A stretch of DNA of 17,664 nucleotides from Planctomycetes bacterium UBA1146 (GTDB lineage: Bacteria > Planctomycetota > UBA8108 > UBA1146). Below are positions 6,456 through 15,085 of this stretch, piece after piece. The notes below the pieces were generated by a model, which was given only the letters and a program-made list of their open reading frames with translations, searched no databases and was not told where the DNA came from. The position numbers were made by a program, and so were the translations under genes. The stretch is from the NCBI GenBank assembly GCA_002311345.1, contig DCAA01000007.1, positions 2,879 to 20,542 on the forward strand. Reading direction: 5' to 3'. Within the stretch, counting starts at the first letter, position 1, and each line of letters begins with the position of its first letter.

Positions 6456-9400
6456 GTGGATAGTTCCTGGCCACTTTATCTCCCGGAAAGAGGATACGTG
6501 CCCGGCGCCACACCCGATCAGCTGCTGAATCACCGCTACCGTCTCGATGTTCGCATCGGAGAGGGTGGCATGGGTGAAGTGTGGCGTGCCCGCGATGAAG
6601 CTCGCGATGGAGCCGCGGTGGCGGTCAAGCTGACTCCTGAAGGTCTCGACGAGACGGATCGTCGTCGCTTCGAACGAGAAGTGCGAGTTCTGCAGCAAGT
6701 ATCGCACCCGCACGTGGTGCCACTGCTCGATGTCGGCTGGAGCGGAGACGCCCTCTTCTACGTGATGGAATACGTCGGCCCCATCTCGCTCGAAGATGTA
6801 CTGCAAGCGCATCCGGGGGGCCTGCCCTCTGCGCGGTGGAAATGGCTCATCGAACGAGCAGCGGAGATCCTCGATGCACTGTCTCACCTTCACGAACTTC
6901 GACTGGTGCACCGAGATGTGAAACCGGGCAATATTCTTCTTCGGTTCCGCGACGAGAACGCCACGCAAGGGACCGACTGGCCACGACTCGAGAAGTGCAG
7001 TGCGCTACTGGCTGATCTGGGTCTGGTCGCGCGCGCAGATGTTCGTTCCGCGTTGACCCAGAGCGCCCTGGGAACTCCTCAGTACATGGCTCCAGAGCAG
7101 ATCGAGAGTCCCACTGCCGTCGATGAACGCAGCGATCTGTGGTCGGTGGGCGTACTTCTCTATCGTGGCCTCGCCGGCAGACTCCCCTACTCACGGCTGA
7201 GTGATGCGCTGTCGCGTAAAGATCCGGAACCGCTCACCGATGTGCCAGGTCCGATCCGCGATGCAGTCGCTTCTCTGATGCAATTCGAACCGCATCGACG
7301 TCCTCCCGATGCGAATCACGCAGCCTCACTGCTGAGAGGATCCATCGATGCGGGAGAAGGGGAGATTCCCGTCATCTCGACCTCGCGCCGGGCGATACCT
7401 GCCTTCACCGGCAGGGACAAACCTCGTAAAACGATGATGGAAACCGCCCGCCGGGCAGCCCGCGGCGAAGGGTGCTGGCTGCATCTCGAGGGAGAACGAG
7501 GACACGGAAAAACATGGCTGGTGAGCCGCAGTGATTTCCGATCGCGCGCGCTGGTCGAGGAACAACTACAGCATTTCAGCGCCACCTTCGATGGACGAGA
7601 ACCGCACTCCGGATTCCGGATGCTGTTGCAACAAGTACTGGGTCACATCGAACGCAAGGGCGGCAGTGAAAGGGCGATCGAAGCACTCGGTCGCTGGGGA
7701 GGGCACCTAGCAACCGTGTTTCCGAGACTGTGCGGGCACGGCTGGATCGAGGGTTGCCTCGCACCCGATGATTCTCCTCCTCCGGAGATCATCCAGGAAC
7801 GTGTCTTCGATGCGGTGGTCCACGCCCTCACCACCGATGCGGAAGTGGAACCCAGAACTCTTGTCCTCGAGGATCTCCACTACTGCGACGAGTTCGACAT
7901 CGAACTACTCAGACGTCTCATCCTTTCTTCTCTGGAGTTGCCCGTTCTGGTCCTCACCAGCGGACGTCCCATCGCATCGGTTCGACTGCAGAACCTGGCG
8001 CGTCTACGCGAAGAGATCGAGCTGGAAGATCGCTTCGGGTTGATTCCGGTCGGCCCTTTTGAGCAAGTCGAGAGCGCAGCCTTGCTGCAATCGATGTTGG
8101 TTCCGGATGCACCACTTGCTAAAACACTGGCCACGGCCCTCCACGAGCGTAGCAACGGAGTTCCGCTGCTTCTTGTCCAGTTGCTTGGATCGCTGTGGAG
8201 TCGTAATGCCATCCGGATGGAAGCCGGAGAGTGGATCGCCGATTCGGAAGGACTGGCGGATCTTCCGGTCCCGGAAGCGGCTCGTAGCCACTTCCTTCAA
8301 CTGCTGGAGGAACTCACCGCCCCGCAACGAAGAGTGCTCGATGTGGCATCGGTGATGACAGGGCTCATCGATTTCGAAGTACTGCTGGAAGCCAGCGGCA
8401 TCGACGAGTTCGAACTGGATTCCCACGCACGGATTCTGGTCCGCAATGGAATCCTCCAGGAAGAACAGGGTGGCTACCGCTGGGGGCACAGTTGGGAACA
8501 GGAGATCGTCCGTAACGAACTGACCCAGCCGATGCGCCGAAGGCTCAATTTACGCCTCGGAAAGATCCTCGAACAACGTTTCAGCGCCGAGGATGCACCC
8601 GTGCAAGCAATCGCGGAGCACTTCTCACTCGGAGGAGATCAGGAAAAGGGCAGATCCTGGTTGCTCAAGGCGGCAGATCTCGCCGAGGCAGCCTGGGCTC
8701 ACGACCGGGCACTCGAGTTGTGTGAACGAGCCCTCACCCTCGCACAGGACGATGACGAGCGCCGAGAACTGCTCGGCCGCATCGGTGATCTTCGTTTGAG
8801 TACCGGAGATCCGGAAGGCGGACGACAAGCCTTCACCCAGGCGATGGGAATGTGGACTGCCATCGAGGGTCGACTGCTCTCCGATCAAAGTGAGGAGTTC
8901 GACGAGGAACTGGGAAGATACACAAAGCTTGTGCAACGCATCGGCGAAGCACAGATGCATGCAGGTGAATACGCGGATGCTCTCGCCAACTTTCAAAAGG
9001 CATATACCCTGGCGGAAGCCTCCCGGTTGCCCGAATTGATGGCGATGTCTCTATGCAGGCAGGGTGCGGTTCATGCCTTCGCCGACAACCTTCCCTCAGC
9101 AAAGCAAGCCTACGAGTCCGCCTCGACTCTTTGTTCCAACTCGGACGACCTCGATTACCCACACGTTGTAGCGCTCGTCGGTCTCTCTTCCATCGATCGC
9201 AGGATGGGACTGCTAGAAAGTGCCCTGTCTCGCTGTAACGAGGCGATTCCCCGGGCAGAAAAGGTCGACAACCCGATGCAACTGGCAGGGCTCTGGGGTC
9301 AACGCGGAACTCTGTTCCAGAACCTGGGACAAACCGAAGAGGCCATCACTGCCTACGAGAAGTCGCGATCGCTGCGCGAGGATTGCGGTGATCGTCGAGG

Positions 9401-10289
9401 TCTCGCCATCACGATGATGAATCTGGGTCGCATCCTGGTGAACGTGGGAGATGTCCAGAGGGGACAGGAAGAGTTGGAACGAGCTCTCGAACTATTCCGG
9501 GAAACCGGTGACCTGCAGGGACGAGTTCTGACACTCGGGAACCTCGGCAGCCTTCGTTTTCACAGGGGAGATCATTCTTCGGCTCGTGAGATTTTCATCG
9601 AGTACCTTGAACTCTCGCGCAGCCACTCACTGAAGAGACCGGAAGCCGATGCCCTGATCAGTCTCGGAATACTCGAACTAGAAAGGCATCACATCGAGGA
9701 AGCGACCGACTTCTTCCAGCAGGGACTCGAAGGATTCCGACAAGTGGGAGATCTTCAGGGCACCCTGCACGCACAGGTTCAGGAAGCACGTGCTGCAGGT
9801 CGAAGCGGCAACCCGGATCTCGCCCTGAAACTGGCCAGGGAAGCGGGCAAGGAGGCGCGGGAAGCCAAGGGGATTCCCATCCTGGTCGAATCACTTCGAA
9901 TCCAGGCCGAAGCCCTGAGAGACCTGCGGAAACTCGACGATGCACTGGGGCAAATCGATGAAGCTCTGGAACTGTGCAAGGGGCAGAGACTGCCGTACGC
10001 GGAGGGTTGCTGCTGGCGAACCCTCGGCAAGGTCCAGCGAGACCGTGGATTCGAATGGGCTGACCGCGCCGGAATCGCCTTCGAGAAGGCAGAGAAGATA
10101 TTCGAGTCCCATGGCGCCCGGCATGCCCTGGCGGTAACACGCCGGGAATTCGCATCCTTCCTGCTCATGGTAGAAGAACCAGAACTGGCGACGGAACAAT
10201 TAGAGAGTGCTTTGTCCATCTTCGATGAACTGGATTGTCCAGAAGAGAAACAACTGACGATAAAAATCCGCGCGGAAATCGAGAACTAG
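6456..10289 (+). CDS. Ser/Thr protein kinase fused to a STAND-type ATPase and TPR repeats (PknK-like architecture)
   Basis: This is a 1277-residue cytoplasmic signalling protein. The kinase domain spans about 28-290: glycine loop GEGGMGEV (35-42), Lys58 for ATP, HRD at 152-154 with K156 and N159, DLG at 187-189 in place of DFG, and APE at 212-214. About ten extra residues sit between the catalytic loop and DLG. An ATPase domain follows, with Walker A GERGHGKT (346-353) and Walker B LVLED (469-473) followed by LHYCD, as in AAA_16/STAND proteins. From about 700 to the end, repeated helical pairs ('ALANFQKAYTLAE', 'AITAYEKSRSLRE', 'GQEELERALELF') are tetratricopeptide repeats, a likely ligand or partner platform. 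The GTG at 6456 has weak GGAAACGG upstream; an in-frame GTG at 6498 with AAGAGG is an alternative. It is first in the operon; the 10-base gap to the sigma-54 activator suggests it controls that protein. Confidence 0.93.
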   Translation: MDSSWPLYLPERGYVPGATPDQLLNHRYRLDVRIGEGGMGEVWRARDEARDGAAVAVKLTPEGLDETDRRRFEREVRVLQQVSHPHVVPLLDVGWSGDALFYVMEYVGPISLEDVLQAHPGGLPSARWKWLIERAAEILDALSHLHELRLVHRDVKPGNILLRFRDENATQGTDWPRLEKCSALLADLGLVARADVRSALTQSALGTPQYMAPEQIESPTAVDERSDLWSVGVLLYRGLAGRLPYSRLSDALSRKDPEPLTDVPGPIRDAVASLMQFEPHRRPPDANHAASLLRGSIDAGEGEIPVISTSRRAIPAFTGRDKPRKTMMETARRAARGEGCWLHLEGERGHGKTWLVSRSDFRSRALVEEQLQHFSATFDGREPHSGFRMLLQQVLGHIERKGGSERAIEALGRWGGHLATVFPRLCGHGWIEGCLAPDDSPPPEIIQERVFDAVVHALTTDAEVEPRTLVLEDLHYCDEFDIELLRRLILSSLELPVLVLTSGRPIASVRLQNLARLREEIELEDRFGLIPVGPFEQVESAALLQSMLVPDAPLAKTLATALHERSNGVPLLLVQLLGSLWSRNAIRMEAGEWIADSEGLADLPVPEAARSHFLQLLEELTAPQRRVLDVASVMTGLIDFEVLLEASGIDEFELDSHARILVRNGILQEEQGGYRWGHSWEQEIVRNELTQPMRRRLNLRLGKILEQRFSAEDAPVQAIAEHFSLGGDQEKGRSWLLKAADLAEAAWAHDRALELCERALTLAQDDDERRELLGRIGDLRLSTGDPEGGRQAFTQAMGMWTAIEGRLLSDQSEEFDEELGRYTKLVQRIGEAQMHAGEYADALANFQKAYTLAEASRLPELMAMSLCRQGAVHAFADNLPSAKQAYESASTLCSNSDDLDYPHVVALVGLSSIDRRMGLLESALSRCNEAIPRAEKVDNPMQLAGLWGQRGTLFQNLGQTEEAITAYEKSRSLREDCGDRRGLAITMMNLGRILVNVGDVQRGQEELERALELFRETGDLQGRVLTLGNLGSLRFHRGDHSSAREIFIEYLELSRSHSLKRPEADALISLGILELERHHIEEATDFFQQGLEGFRQVGDLQGTLHAQVQEARAAGRSGNPDLALKLAREAGKEAREAKGIPILVESLRIQAEALRDLRKLDDALGQIDEALELCKGQRLPYAEGCCWRTLGKVQRDRGFEWADRAGIAFEKAEKIFESHGARHALAVTRREFASFLLMVEEPELATEQLESALSIFDELDCPEEKQLTIKIRAEIEN

Positions 10290-10299
10290 GAGAATAACG

Positions 10300-12045
10300 A
10301 TGGAGAAACTCGACTACAGGGTGCGGGCGGTTCTCGCTCGAATACGAAGCACCCTCGATCGTTTCAGTCTTCGGCTCGAGGTGGACTGGAATTACGATGT
10401 TCAGGAAGTACTCGAAGAGATTCTGGTACTTGCGGTGGGAGAACTGGAATTCGGTGACGGAACACCGGTCGATCGGGCACTGCTGATCACACAGGATCTC
10501 CAGGGTGGCCAACTCGAAACCGGTGCTGGTTGGAGTGCACAAGATGACGATCTCACGTTCAGTCGGACCATCGTCGAAGAAACGATCCGCGGAGGCGTTT
10601 CGGTTCTGTGCCCGGATGCGATGGAAGATGATCGGTTCCGATCCTCCGAGAGCCTGCGCGGATTTGATGTCCTGACACTTCTATCGGTACCGCTCAAGGC
10701 TGGAGATGAGGTGATCGGCGCACTCTACATCGAACGTAGAGATGCTCGTCACCTGTTCGGGGAACGCGACCAAGCCTTTGCAGAAGCACTGGCTGAAACC
10801 ATCTCTCCATTGATTCGAACAGCCGTGATCTACCAGAATCACGTCCGGGAACTACGCGACCTACGAGCAAAAAATGAGACTTCCTCCCGGATGGGGCGGA
10901 TCATCGGGCAATCCGACTCCCTGATCAGGACTCTCGATCTGGCCAGAACCGCAGCGGGTCTCGATCGAACCGTGCTGATCACCGGAGAATCCGGCGTTGG
11001 TAAGGAACTGCTCGCCAGAGCAATTCATGACCAGTCGAAACGTTGCAAAAAACCATTTGTCGTTGTCGATTGTTCCGGTCTCTCCGAAACTCTGCTCGAA
11101 AGCGAACTATTCGGACACATGAAGGGCTCCTTCACCGGGGCCATTGATGACAAGGTCGGCGCCTTCGAGTCAGCTGATGGAGGCACCGTCTTCCTGGATG
11201 AAATCAGCGACGCAACCCCATCGATGCAGCAACTTCTGCGGCGGGTGCTGCAAGAGGGAGAGATTCGCCGCGTCGGAGATCGTCAGTGGCACAAGGTCGA
11301 CGTCCGGGTGCTCTGTGCGACCAATCGAGATCTTACCGTTGAAATGGATGAGGGTAGATTCCTCAGCGATCTCTACCATCGCATGCATGAATTTCCGCTC
11401 AGGCTGCCATCCCTGCGAGAACGTCGTGAAGACATCCCACTGCTGGCGGAACATTTTGTGGCACAATTCGGTGAAACGAAGAATCCACCGATTCGATCCA
11501 TCACTCCCGATGCACTCTCCATCCTTGCAGGAAGAGAATGGCGTGCCAACAACGTCCGCGAACTACAGAATGTAATTCGACTCTGTGTTGACCTGGCTCC
11601 CGGACCGATTGTCGATACCGAGGTTCTTTCGAGGGTCTACGATGTCAGGGGTGAATCCGATGGTGAGAGCCTCAGAATCCCGGAGGTTACCTTCGCCAGC
11701 GGATCCCTGGTCAAGATGGACCGGGCGGGGATCGCAGATCTGATCCGATCCACTCCGGATGAAGCTGCCAAGGACAAACGCCCCTGGGCTGTCCTGCAGA
11801 AGGAATTTGGTGGCACCCTGATCACAGAGACCTTGCGCCAGACGCGCTGGAAACTGCGTCCAGCGGCTCGGATCCTCGGCATCTCGCCGGTGAAACTGCG
11901 TCAGGATTTCCGGGCCTGGATCGAGCACCTGCTCGAGGAGAACCAGGGACAGAAGTCAGAAGTGGCCACACGCCTCGATATGCCAGAAGAGATCCTGGAC
12001 AGAAAACTCGACGACCTCGGCATAGAAAACCAAGACTCTGAGTAG
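10300..12045 (+). CDS. Sigma-54-dependent transcriptional activator: GAF, AAA+, Fis-type HTH
   Basis: This 581-residue enhancer-binding protein remodels RNA polymerase-sigma-54 at target promoters using ATP. An N-terminal GAF-like sensor (about 30-175) replaces a receiver domain, so control is by ligand or partner, not a phospho-Asp. The AAA+ domain has Walker A GESGVGKE (229-236), the sigma-54 contact loop as GSFTGA (276-281, canonical GAFTGA), Walker B VFLDE (297-301) and 'LPSLRERREDIPLL'. The C-terminus carries a Fis-type helix-turn-helix 'AARILGISPVKLRQDF' (about 522-537) and then a second similar segment 'VATRLDMPEEILDRKLDDLGI' close to the end. The ATG has AGGAG at 10288-10292. It lies 10 bases after the kinase stop and 11 before DUF503, hence is co-transcribed. 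Ser/Thr phosphorylation by the upstream kinase is plausible but inferred. Confidence 0.94.
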   Translation: MEKLDYRVRAVLARIRSTLDRFSLRLEVDWNYDVQEVLEEILVLAVGELEFGDGTPVDRALLITQDLQGGQLETGAGWSAQDDDLTFSRTIVEETIRGGVSVLCPDAMEDDRFRSSESLRGFDVLTLLSVPLKAGDEVIGALYIERRDARHLFGERDQAFAEALAETISPLIRTAVIYQNHVRELRDLRAKNETSSRMGRIIGQSDSLIRTLDLARTAAGLDRTVLITGESGVGKELLARAIHDQSKRCKKPFVVVDCSGLSETLLESELFGHMKGSFTGAIDDKVGAFESADGGTVFLDEISDATPSMQQLLRRVLQEGEIRRVGDRQWHKVDVRVLCATNRDLTVEMDEGRFLSDLYHRMHEFPLRLPSLRERREDIPLLAEHFVAQFGETKNPPIRSITPDALSILAGREWRANNVRELQNVIRLCVDLAPGPIVDTEVLSRVYDVRGESDGESLRIPEVTFASGSLVKMDRAGIADLIRSTPDEAAKDKRPWAVLQKEFGGTLITETLRQTRWKLRPAARILGISPVKLRQDFRAWIEHLLEENQGQKSEVATRLDMPEEILDRKLDDLGIENQDSE

Positions 12046-12056
12046 AGGAGTTCGCA

Positions 12057-12347
12057 TTGAAAGTCGGTATCATTCGCGCCGAATTGCAGGTACCTGGTTC
12101 GCGTTCTCTCAAGGAGAAACGGCACGCGATACGTAGCCTTAAGGATCAACTGCACTCACGGTTCAAGGTTTCAGTGGCAGAAGTCGACCACCAGGACATG
12201 CTGCAGCGGGCAGCAATCGGTGTCGCCTTCGTCGCCTCCGACGGGAAAAACGCCGAATCGAGGATGACAAATCTGGTAGAGTTCATCGAGCACTTCACAG
12301 GAGCGATGGTGCTCGCCATCGACAAGGAAATACTGCACGAACATTAA
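12057..12347 (+). CDS. DUF503 family protein (YlxP-like)
   Basis: The 96-residue protein matches DUF503 along its whole length: 'MKVGIIRAELQVPGSRSLKEKR' at the start, then 'AIRSLKDQL', 'FKVSVAEVDHQDMLQRAAIGVAFVASD' in the middle. The function is poorly defined; in many bacteria the gene sits beside infB and rbfA and is linked to ribosome assembly. Here it lies between a sigma-54 activator and a metallo-beta-lactamase-fold gene, which is an unusual place. The start is TTG at 12057, with GAGGAG (12045-12050) 6 bases upstream; the frame has no better ATG or GTG start. The 11-base gap after the activator, with the ribosome binding site touching its stop codon, supports co-transcription. Confidence 0.88.
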   Translation: MKVGIIRAELQVPGSRSLKEKRHAIRSLKDQLHSRFKVSVAEVDHQDMLQRAAIGVAFVASDGKNAESRMTNLVEFIEHFTGAMVLAIDKEILHEH

Positions 12348-12366
12348 GATGACAGAGCACCGGTTT

Positions 12367-12393
12367 CTCGACGGGGAAACACCCCCGAGGAGG
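12367..12393 (+). promoter_or_regulatory. Hairpin touching the ribosome binding site of the MBL-fold gene
   Basis: CTCG-(AC)-GGGG (12367-12376) pairs with CCCCCGAG (12382-12389) around the loop AAACA, giving eight pairs with a 2-base bulge. Its 3' arm ends inside the Shine-Dalgarno AGGAGG (12388-12393). Folding could limit initiation of the gene that follows. The GC-rich stem is visible in the sequence; any regulatory effect is inferred. Confidence 0.35.
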
Positions 12394-12395
12394 TC

Positions 12396-13898
12396 ATGTT
12401 GAAGATCGAAGCGCTGGGTCACTCTGCCTTCATCGCACATCTGTCACGCGAGGATGGATCTCCATTCCACCTGCTGGCAGATCCATGGCTCGATGACCAT
12501 GTCATCGGTGATGTCGGAGGACGATTTCCAAGGGTTCGTCCGGATTGGTCAAAACTCGGACCCATCGACGTCATCTGGATCTCTCATTCTCATTCCGATC
12601 ACCTGTGCCCCTACTCGCTCCTGGCGCTACATCGGCAACTTGATGAGAATCCTCGATTGCTGATTCCCGTGAGTCTTTCTTACCTGGAAGACATCTTCGA
12701 GGAGTTTCTTCCCAACTGGCCCATCACGATCATCGAACAGGAGCAGCCAATCGATCTCGGTGGAATCCGAGCACATGCCTTCTTCAATGTTCGTCCCGAA
12801 GCTACCAACGAAGATGACTGCATGGTGCTGCTACTCGAGAATGGAGAGGAAGCGCTCCTCTCGGAGGCCGATGCCGTGTTGCCGATGGAAGATCCAGACA
12901 TCCGGGAAAAGGTGGGGAATCTGCTGCTGGAAACTGGACCCAAACAACGAATCTTCCTGACTACTCGCAATGAACTGGAAGCAACGATGGCGAGTGTCGA
13001 TGCCCCTGATGCGGATACACGTCACATCGCCATCGCACATCATCGCAGCGAGAGTGCTCTTCTCGCCGAGTCGGAAATCGTCCCGAACGGCGCCGAGGTG
13101 TGCCCCTGGAGTCAGCAAGGGACCATCCGTGTGATCATCGGTCAGGGGATCTCGATCCCTCATGAAGTGGTCGGCCAGTGGAATCGATTGCTGTTTCCGA
13201 TTCGTATCTCGGACCGTGCCCGTATCGAGCAAGAAACTGCACTGAGAGAGGATCTTCCCCTGCAAGTAGTGGCGCTCCATGGTGGAGAGAACATCGTCGT
13301 CGAAGAAGGGCAAGTCTCCTCGACGGGCACGGTTTCAGGTCTTGAAATTCTCGATGAAGAGGAGAATCGAACCTACGATGAGACCTGCGAAGAGGTCGCT
13401 GATTTCCCGGTAGCCCCTCTCAGGGAGGATGAACGCGACACTGCCTCCCAGCATGCCGAGATCATCCGGATGCTCCAGGAACGATACCTTCCCTACCTGA
13501 TCGGCCAGAGACAACCCGCCATCGAACACCGGATCGCCGATGGAGGTGGTGAATACAGAATCCGGGTGCGGTACGGATCGAGCAATACCTGGGTGCCACG
13601 CGACTACCTCATCAATCACGGCTCACTTCGCTTCGAGGAGGCTCCGGTGGAAGGAGACCCCCACGAGGAATACTGGGGTAACGACCTGGATGATTATTTT
13701 CGTGGTATGGCAGATGACTTCTCCACCTTTTGCCGCAGTTTTCCCGGAGGAATCTCGCACGAGTTCTGGGATTGCCTCGGAATGCCCTACCTCAACGACG
13801 ATCTTGTGGAACGCAAGATCCGCGTGCATTTCGAGAGGGCCGCTCGCGGCGAGAGCGCGGGGTCTTTCGTACTTCCGCTGTGGGATTTCGCTCGCTAG
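12396..13898 (+). CDS. Metallo-beta-lactamase-fold protein resembling the CMP-Neu5Ac hydroxylase family
   Basis: The 500-residue protein begins with an MBL-fold domain (about 1-270). GHSAF (8-12), ADPWLDD (28-34) and the metal-binding HSHSDH (64-69; H64, H66, D68, H69) are visible. The combination 'DPWL...ISHSHSDHL' is the pattern of the CMAH-like branch, but no Rieske CxH/CxxH cluster is present, so hydroxylation in the CMAH way is not expected. The C-terminal half (about 330-500) is acidic and contains 'WVPRDYLINHGSLRFEE' and 'WDCLGMPYLNDDLVERKIRV', possibly a SCP2-like or CMAH C-terminal equivalent. Substrate and reaction are unknown. AGGAGG ends only 2 bases before the ATG at 12396 but 5 before a TTG at 12399, so the true start may be TTG, giving MKIEALGHSAF. 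It is the last gene of the operon, 48 bases after DUF503. Confidence 0.8.
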   Translation: MLKIEALGHSAFIAHLSREDGSPFHLLADPWLDDHVIGDVGGRFPRVRPDWSKLGPIDVIWISHSHSDHLCPYSLLALHRQLDENPRLLIPVSLSYLEDIFEEFLPNWPITIIEQEQPIDLGGIRAHAFFNVRPEATNEDDCMVLLLENGEEALLSEADAVLPMEDPDIREKVGNLLLETGPKQRIFLTTRNELEATMASVDAPDADTRHIAIAHHRSESALLAESEIVPNGAEVCPWSQQGTIRVIIGQGISIPHEVVGQWNRLLFPIRISDRARIEQETALREDLPLQVVALHGGENIVVEEGQVSSTGTVSGLEILDEEENRTYDETCEEVADFPVAPLREDERDTASQHAEIIRMLQERYLPYLIGQRQPAIEHRIADGGGEYRIRVRYGSSNTWVPRDYLINHGSLRFEEAPVEGDPHEEYWGNDLDDYFRGMADDFSTFCRSFPGGISHEFWDCLGMPYLNDDLVERKIRVHFERAARGESAGSFVLPLWDFAR

Positions 13899-13905
13899 AG
13901 CCGAC

Positions 13906-15048
13906 TCAAGCCTCCAACAGATGTCGGGCGATGATGATGCGCTGGATCTGGTTGGTACCCTCGTAGATCTGCATCACCTTGGCATCACGCATCAGTTTCT
14001 CGACTGGAAACTCCTTCGAATAGCCATAGCCACCGAAAACCTGCACCGCGTTGGTGGCCGCTTTCATCGCCATATCCCCGGCGAAGCACTTCGCCATCGA
14101 GCATTGTTTGGTGTTGCGCTGCCCCTGATCGATCATCCACGCCGACTGCCAGGTGAGAAGCCGTGCGGCCTCCACATCCTTGGCCATGTCTGCCAGGATG
14201 AACTGGATCGCCTGCTGACGGGCAATCGGTTTGCCGAAGGCATGGCGTTCAAGAGAGTACCTGGTCGCCTCTTCCAGGGATCTGCGACCGACCCCCACTG
14301 CTGCAGCAGCGATACCTGGTCGTGTGCGGTCAAAGGTACGCATCGCGATACGAAAACCCTGTCCCTCGTCACCGATCCGATGATCGACAGGGATCTCTAC
14401 GTCCTGGAAATTGATGAATACAGTGTCTGATGCACGCTGCCCCATCATGTCTTCCTTCTTGCCGATCTCGATACCAGGAGCATCTGCGGGCACCACGAAG
14501 CAGGTGATCCCTTCGTAGCCGCTACCCGGATCAGTCGAGGCAAAAAGCGTGAAAAATCGAGCATGAGCACCTCCCGAAACCCATGCCTTGTTGCCATTGA
14601 TCAGATAGCAATCCCCCTTGCGATCAGCGCTGGTCCGCAAGGATGCGGCGTCACTTCCCGAATCCGGTTCCGAAAGGCAGTAAGAAGCAGTGCAGTGCTC
14701 AGACGTCAGCATGCCAAGCCACTTCTTCTTCTGCTCTTCGCTACCAGCGACCATGATCGGAACCGAGGATAGGTTGTTGACCGTCATGCTGATGGCGATG
14801 CCGGAACAACCGAAGGCGAGTTCCTCGGTGATGAGGGCCTCTTCGAAGTGCCCGAGTCCTGCTCCGCCGTACTGGTCATCGATGGTCACGTTCAGTAGCC
14901 CCAGTTCGAACGCCTGAGCCGCCACTGCGATTGGATACTCGCCGGTACGGTCATGATGCTCCGCCACGGGAATGACTTCATTGGCGACAAATTCCCGGGT
15001 CATATCGACCAGCATTCGCTGTTCGTCGGAGAGCGAGAAGGATACCAT
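13906..15048 (-). CDS. Acyl-CoA dehydrogenase
   Basis: This 380-residue flavoenzyme oxidises acyl-CoA to trans-2-enoyl-CoA, passing electrons to ETF, in fatty-acid or branched-chain amino-acid breakdown. The family signature 'YCLSEPDSGSD' lies at 123-133, FAD/substrate segments follow ('WVSGGAHA', 'RHAFGKPI'), and the catalytic base is E363 in IYEGTNQIQR. 'QVFGGYGYSKEFPVEKLMRDAK' is also typical. The exact chain-length specificity cannot be read; E363 near the C-terminus fits short- or medium-chain and butyryl-type enzymes and not isovaleryl-type ones. The ATG at 15048 has AGGAAAGG just upstream and gives the usual N-terminus (SFSLSDEQRMLVD); the frame stays open to 15081. The gene converges on the MBL-fold gene with 7 bases between stops and is divergent from mnmA. 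Confidence 0.95.
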   Translation of the reverse strand: MVSFSLSDEQRMLVDMTREFVANEVIPVAEHHDRTGEYPIAVAAQAFELGLLNVTIDDQYGGAGLGHFEEALITEELAFGCSGIAISMTVNNLSSVPIMVAGSEEQKKKWLGMLTSEHCTASYCLSEPDSGSDAASLRTSADRKGDCYLINGNKAWVSGGAHARFFTLFASTDPGSGYEGITCFVVPADAPGIEIGKKEDMMGQRASDTVFINFQDVEIPVDHRIGDEGQGFRIAMRTFDRTRPGIAAAAVGVGRRSLEEATRYSLERHAFGKPIARQQAIQFILADMAKDVEAARLLTWQSAWMIDQGQRNTKQCSMAKCFAGDMAMKAATNAVQVFGGYGYSKEFPVEKLMRDAKVMQIYEGTNQIQRIIIARHLLEA

Positions 15049-15085
15049 CAGGTGCCTTTCCTGGATCTGGCGGATCATCACCGCA

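Noticed and set aside
13800..13820. GATCTTG/CAAGATC hairpin near the 3' end of the MBL-fold gene
   Set aside because: It is a perfect 7-bp stem but lies inside the coding sequence with no T run, about 80 bases before the stop, so I do not call it a terminator.
13540..14430. Plus-strand open frame of 296 codons across the convergent junction
   Set aside because: It overlaps the 3' ends of both the MBL-fold gene and the dehydrogenase in other frames and shows no recognisable domain.
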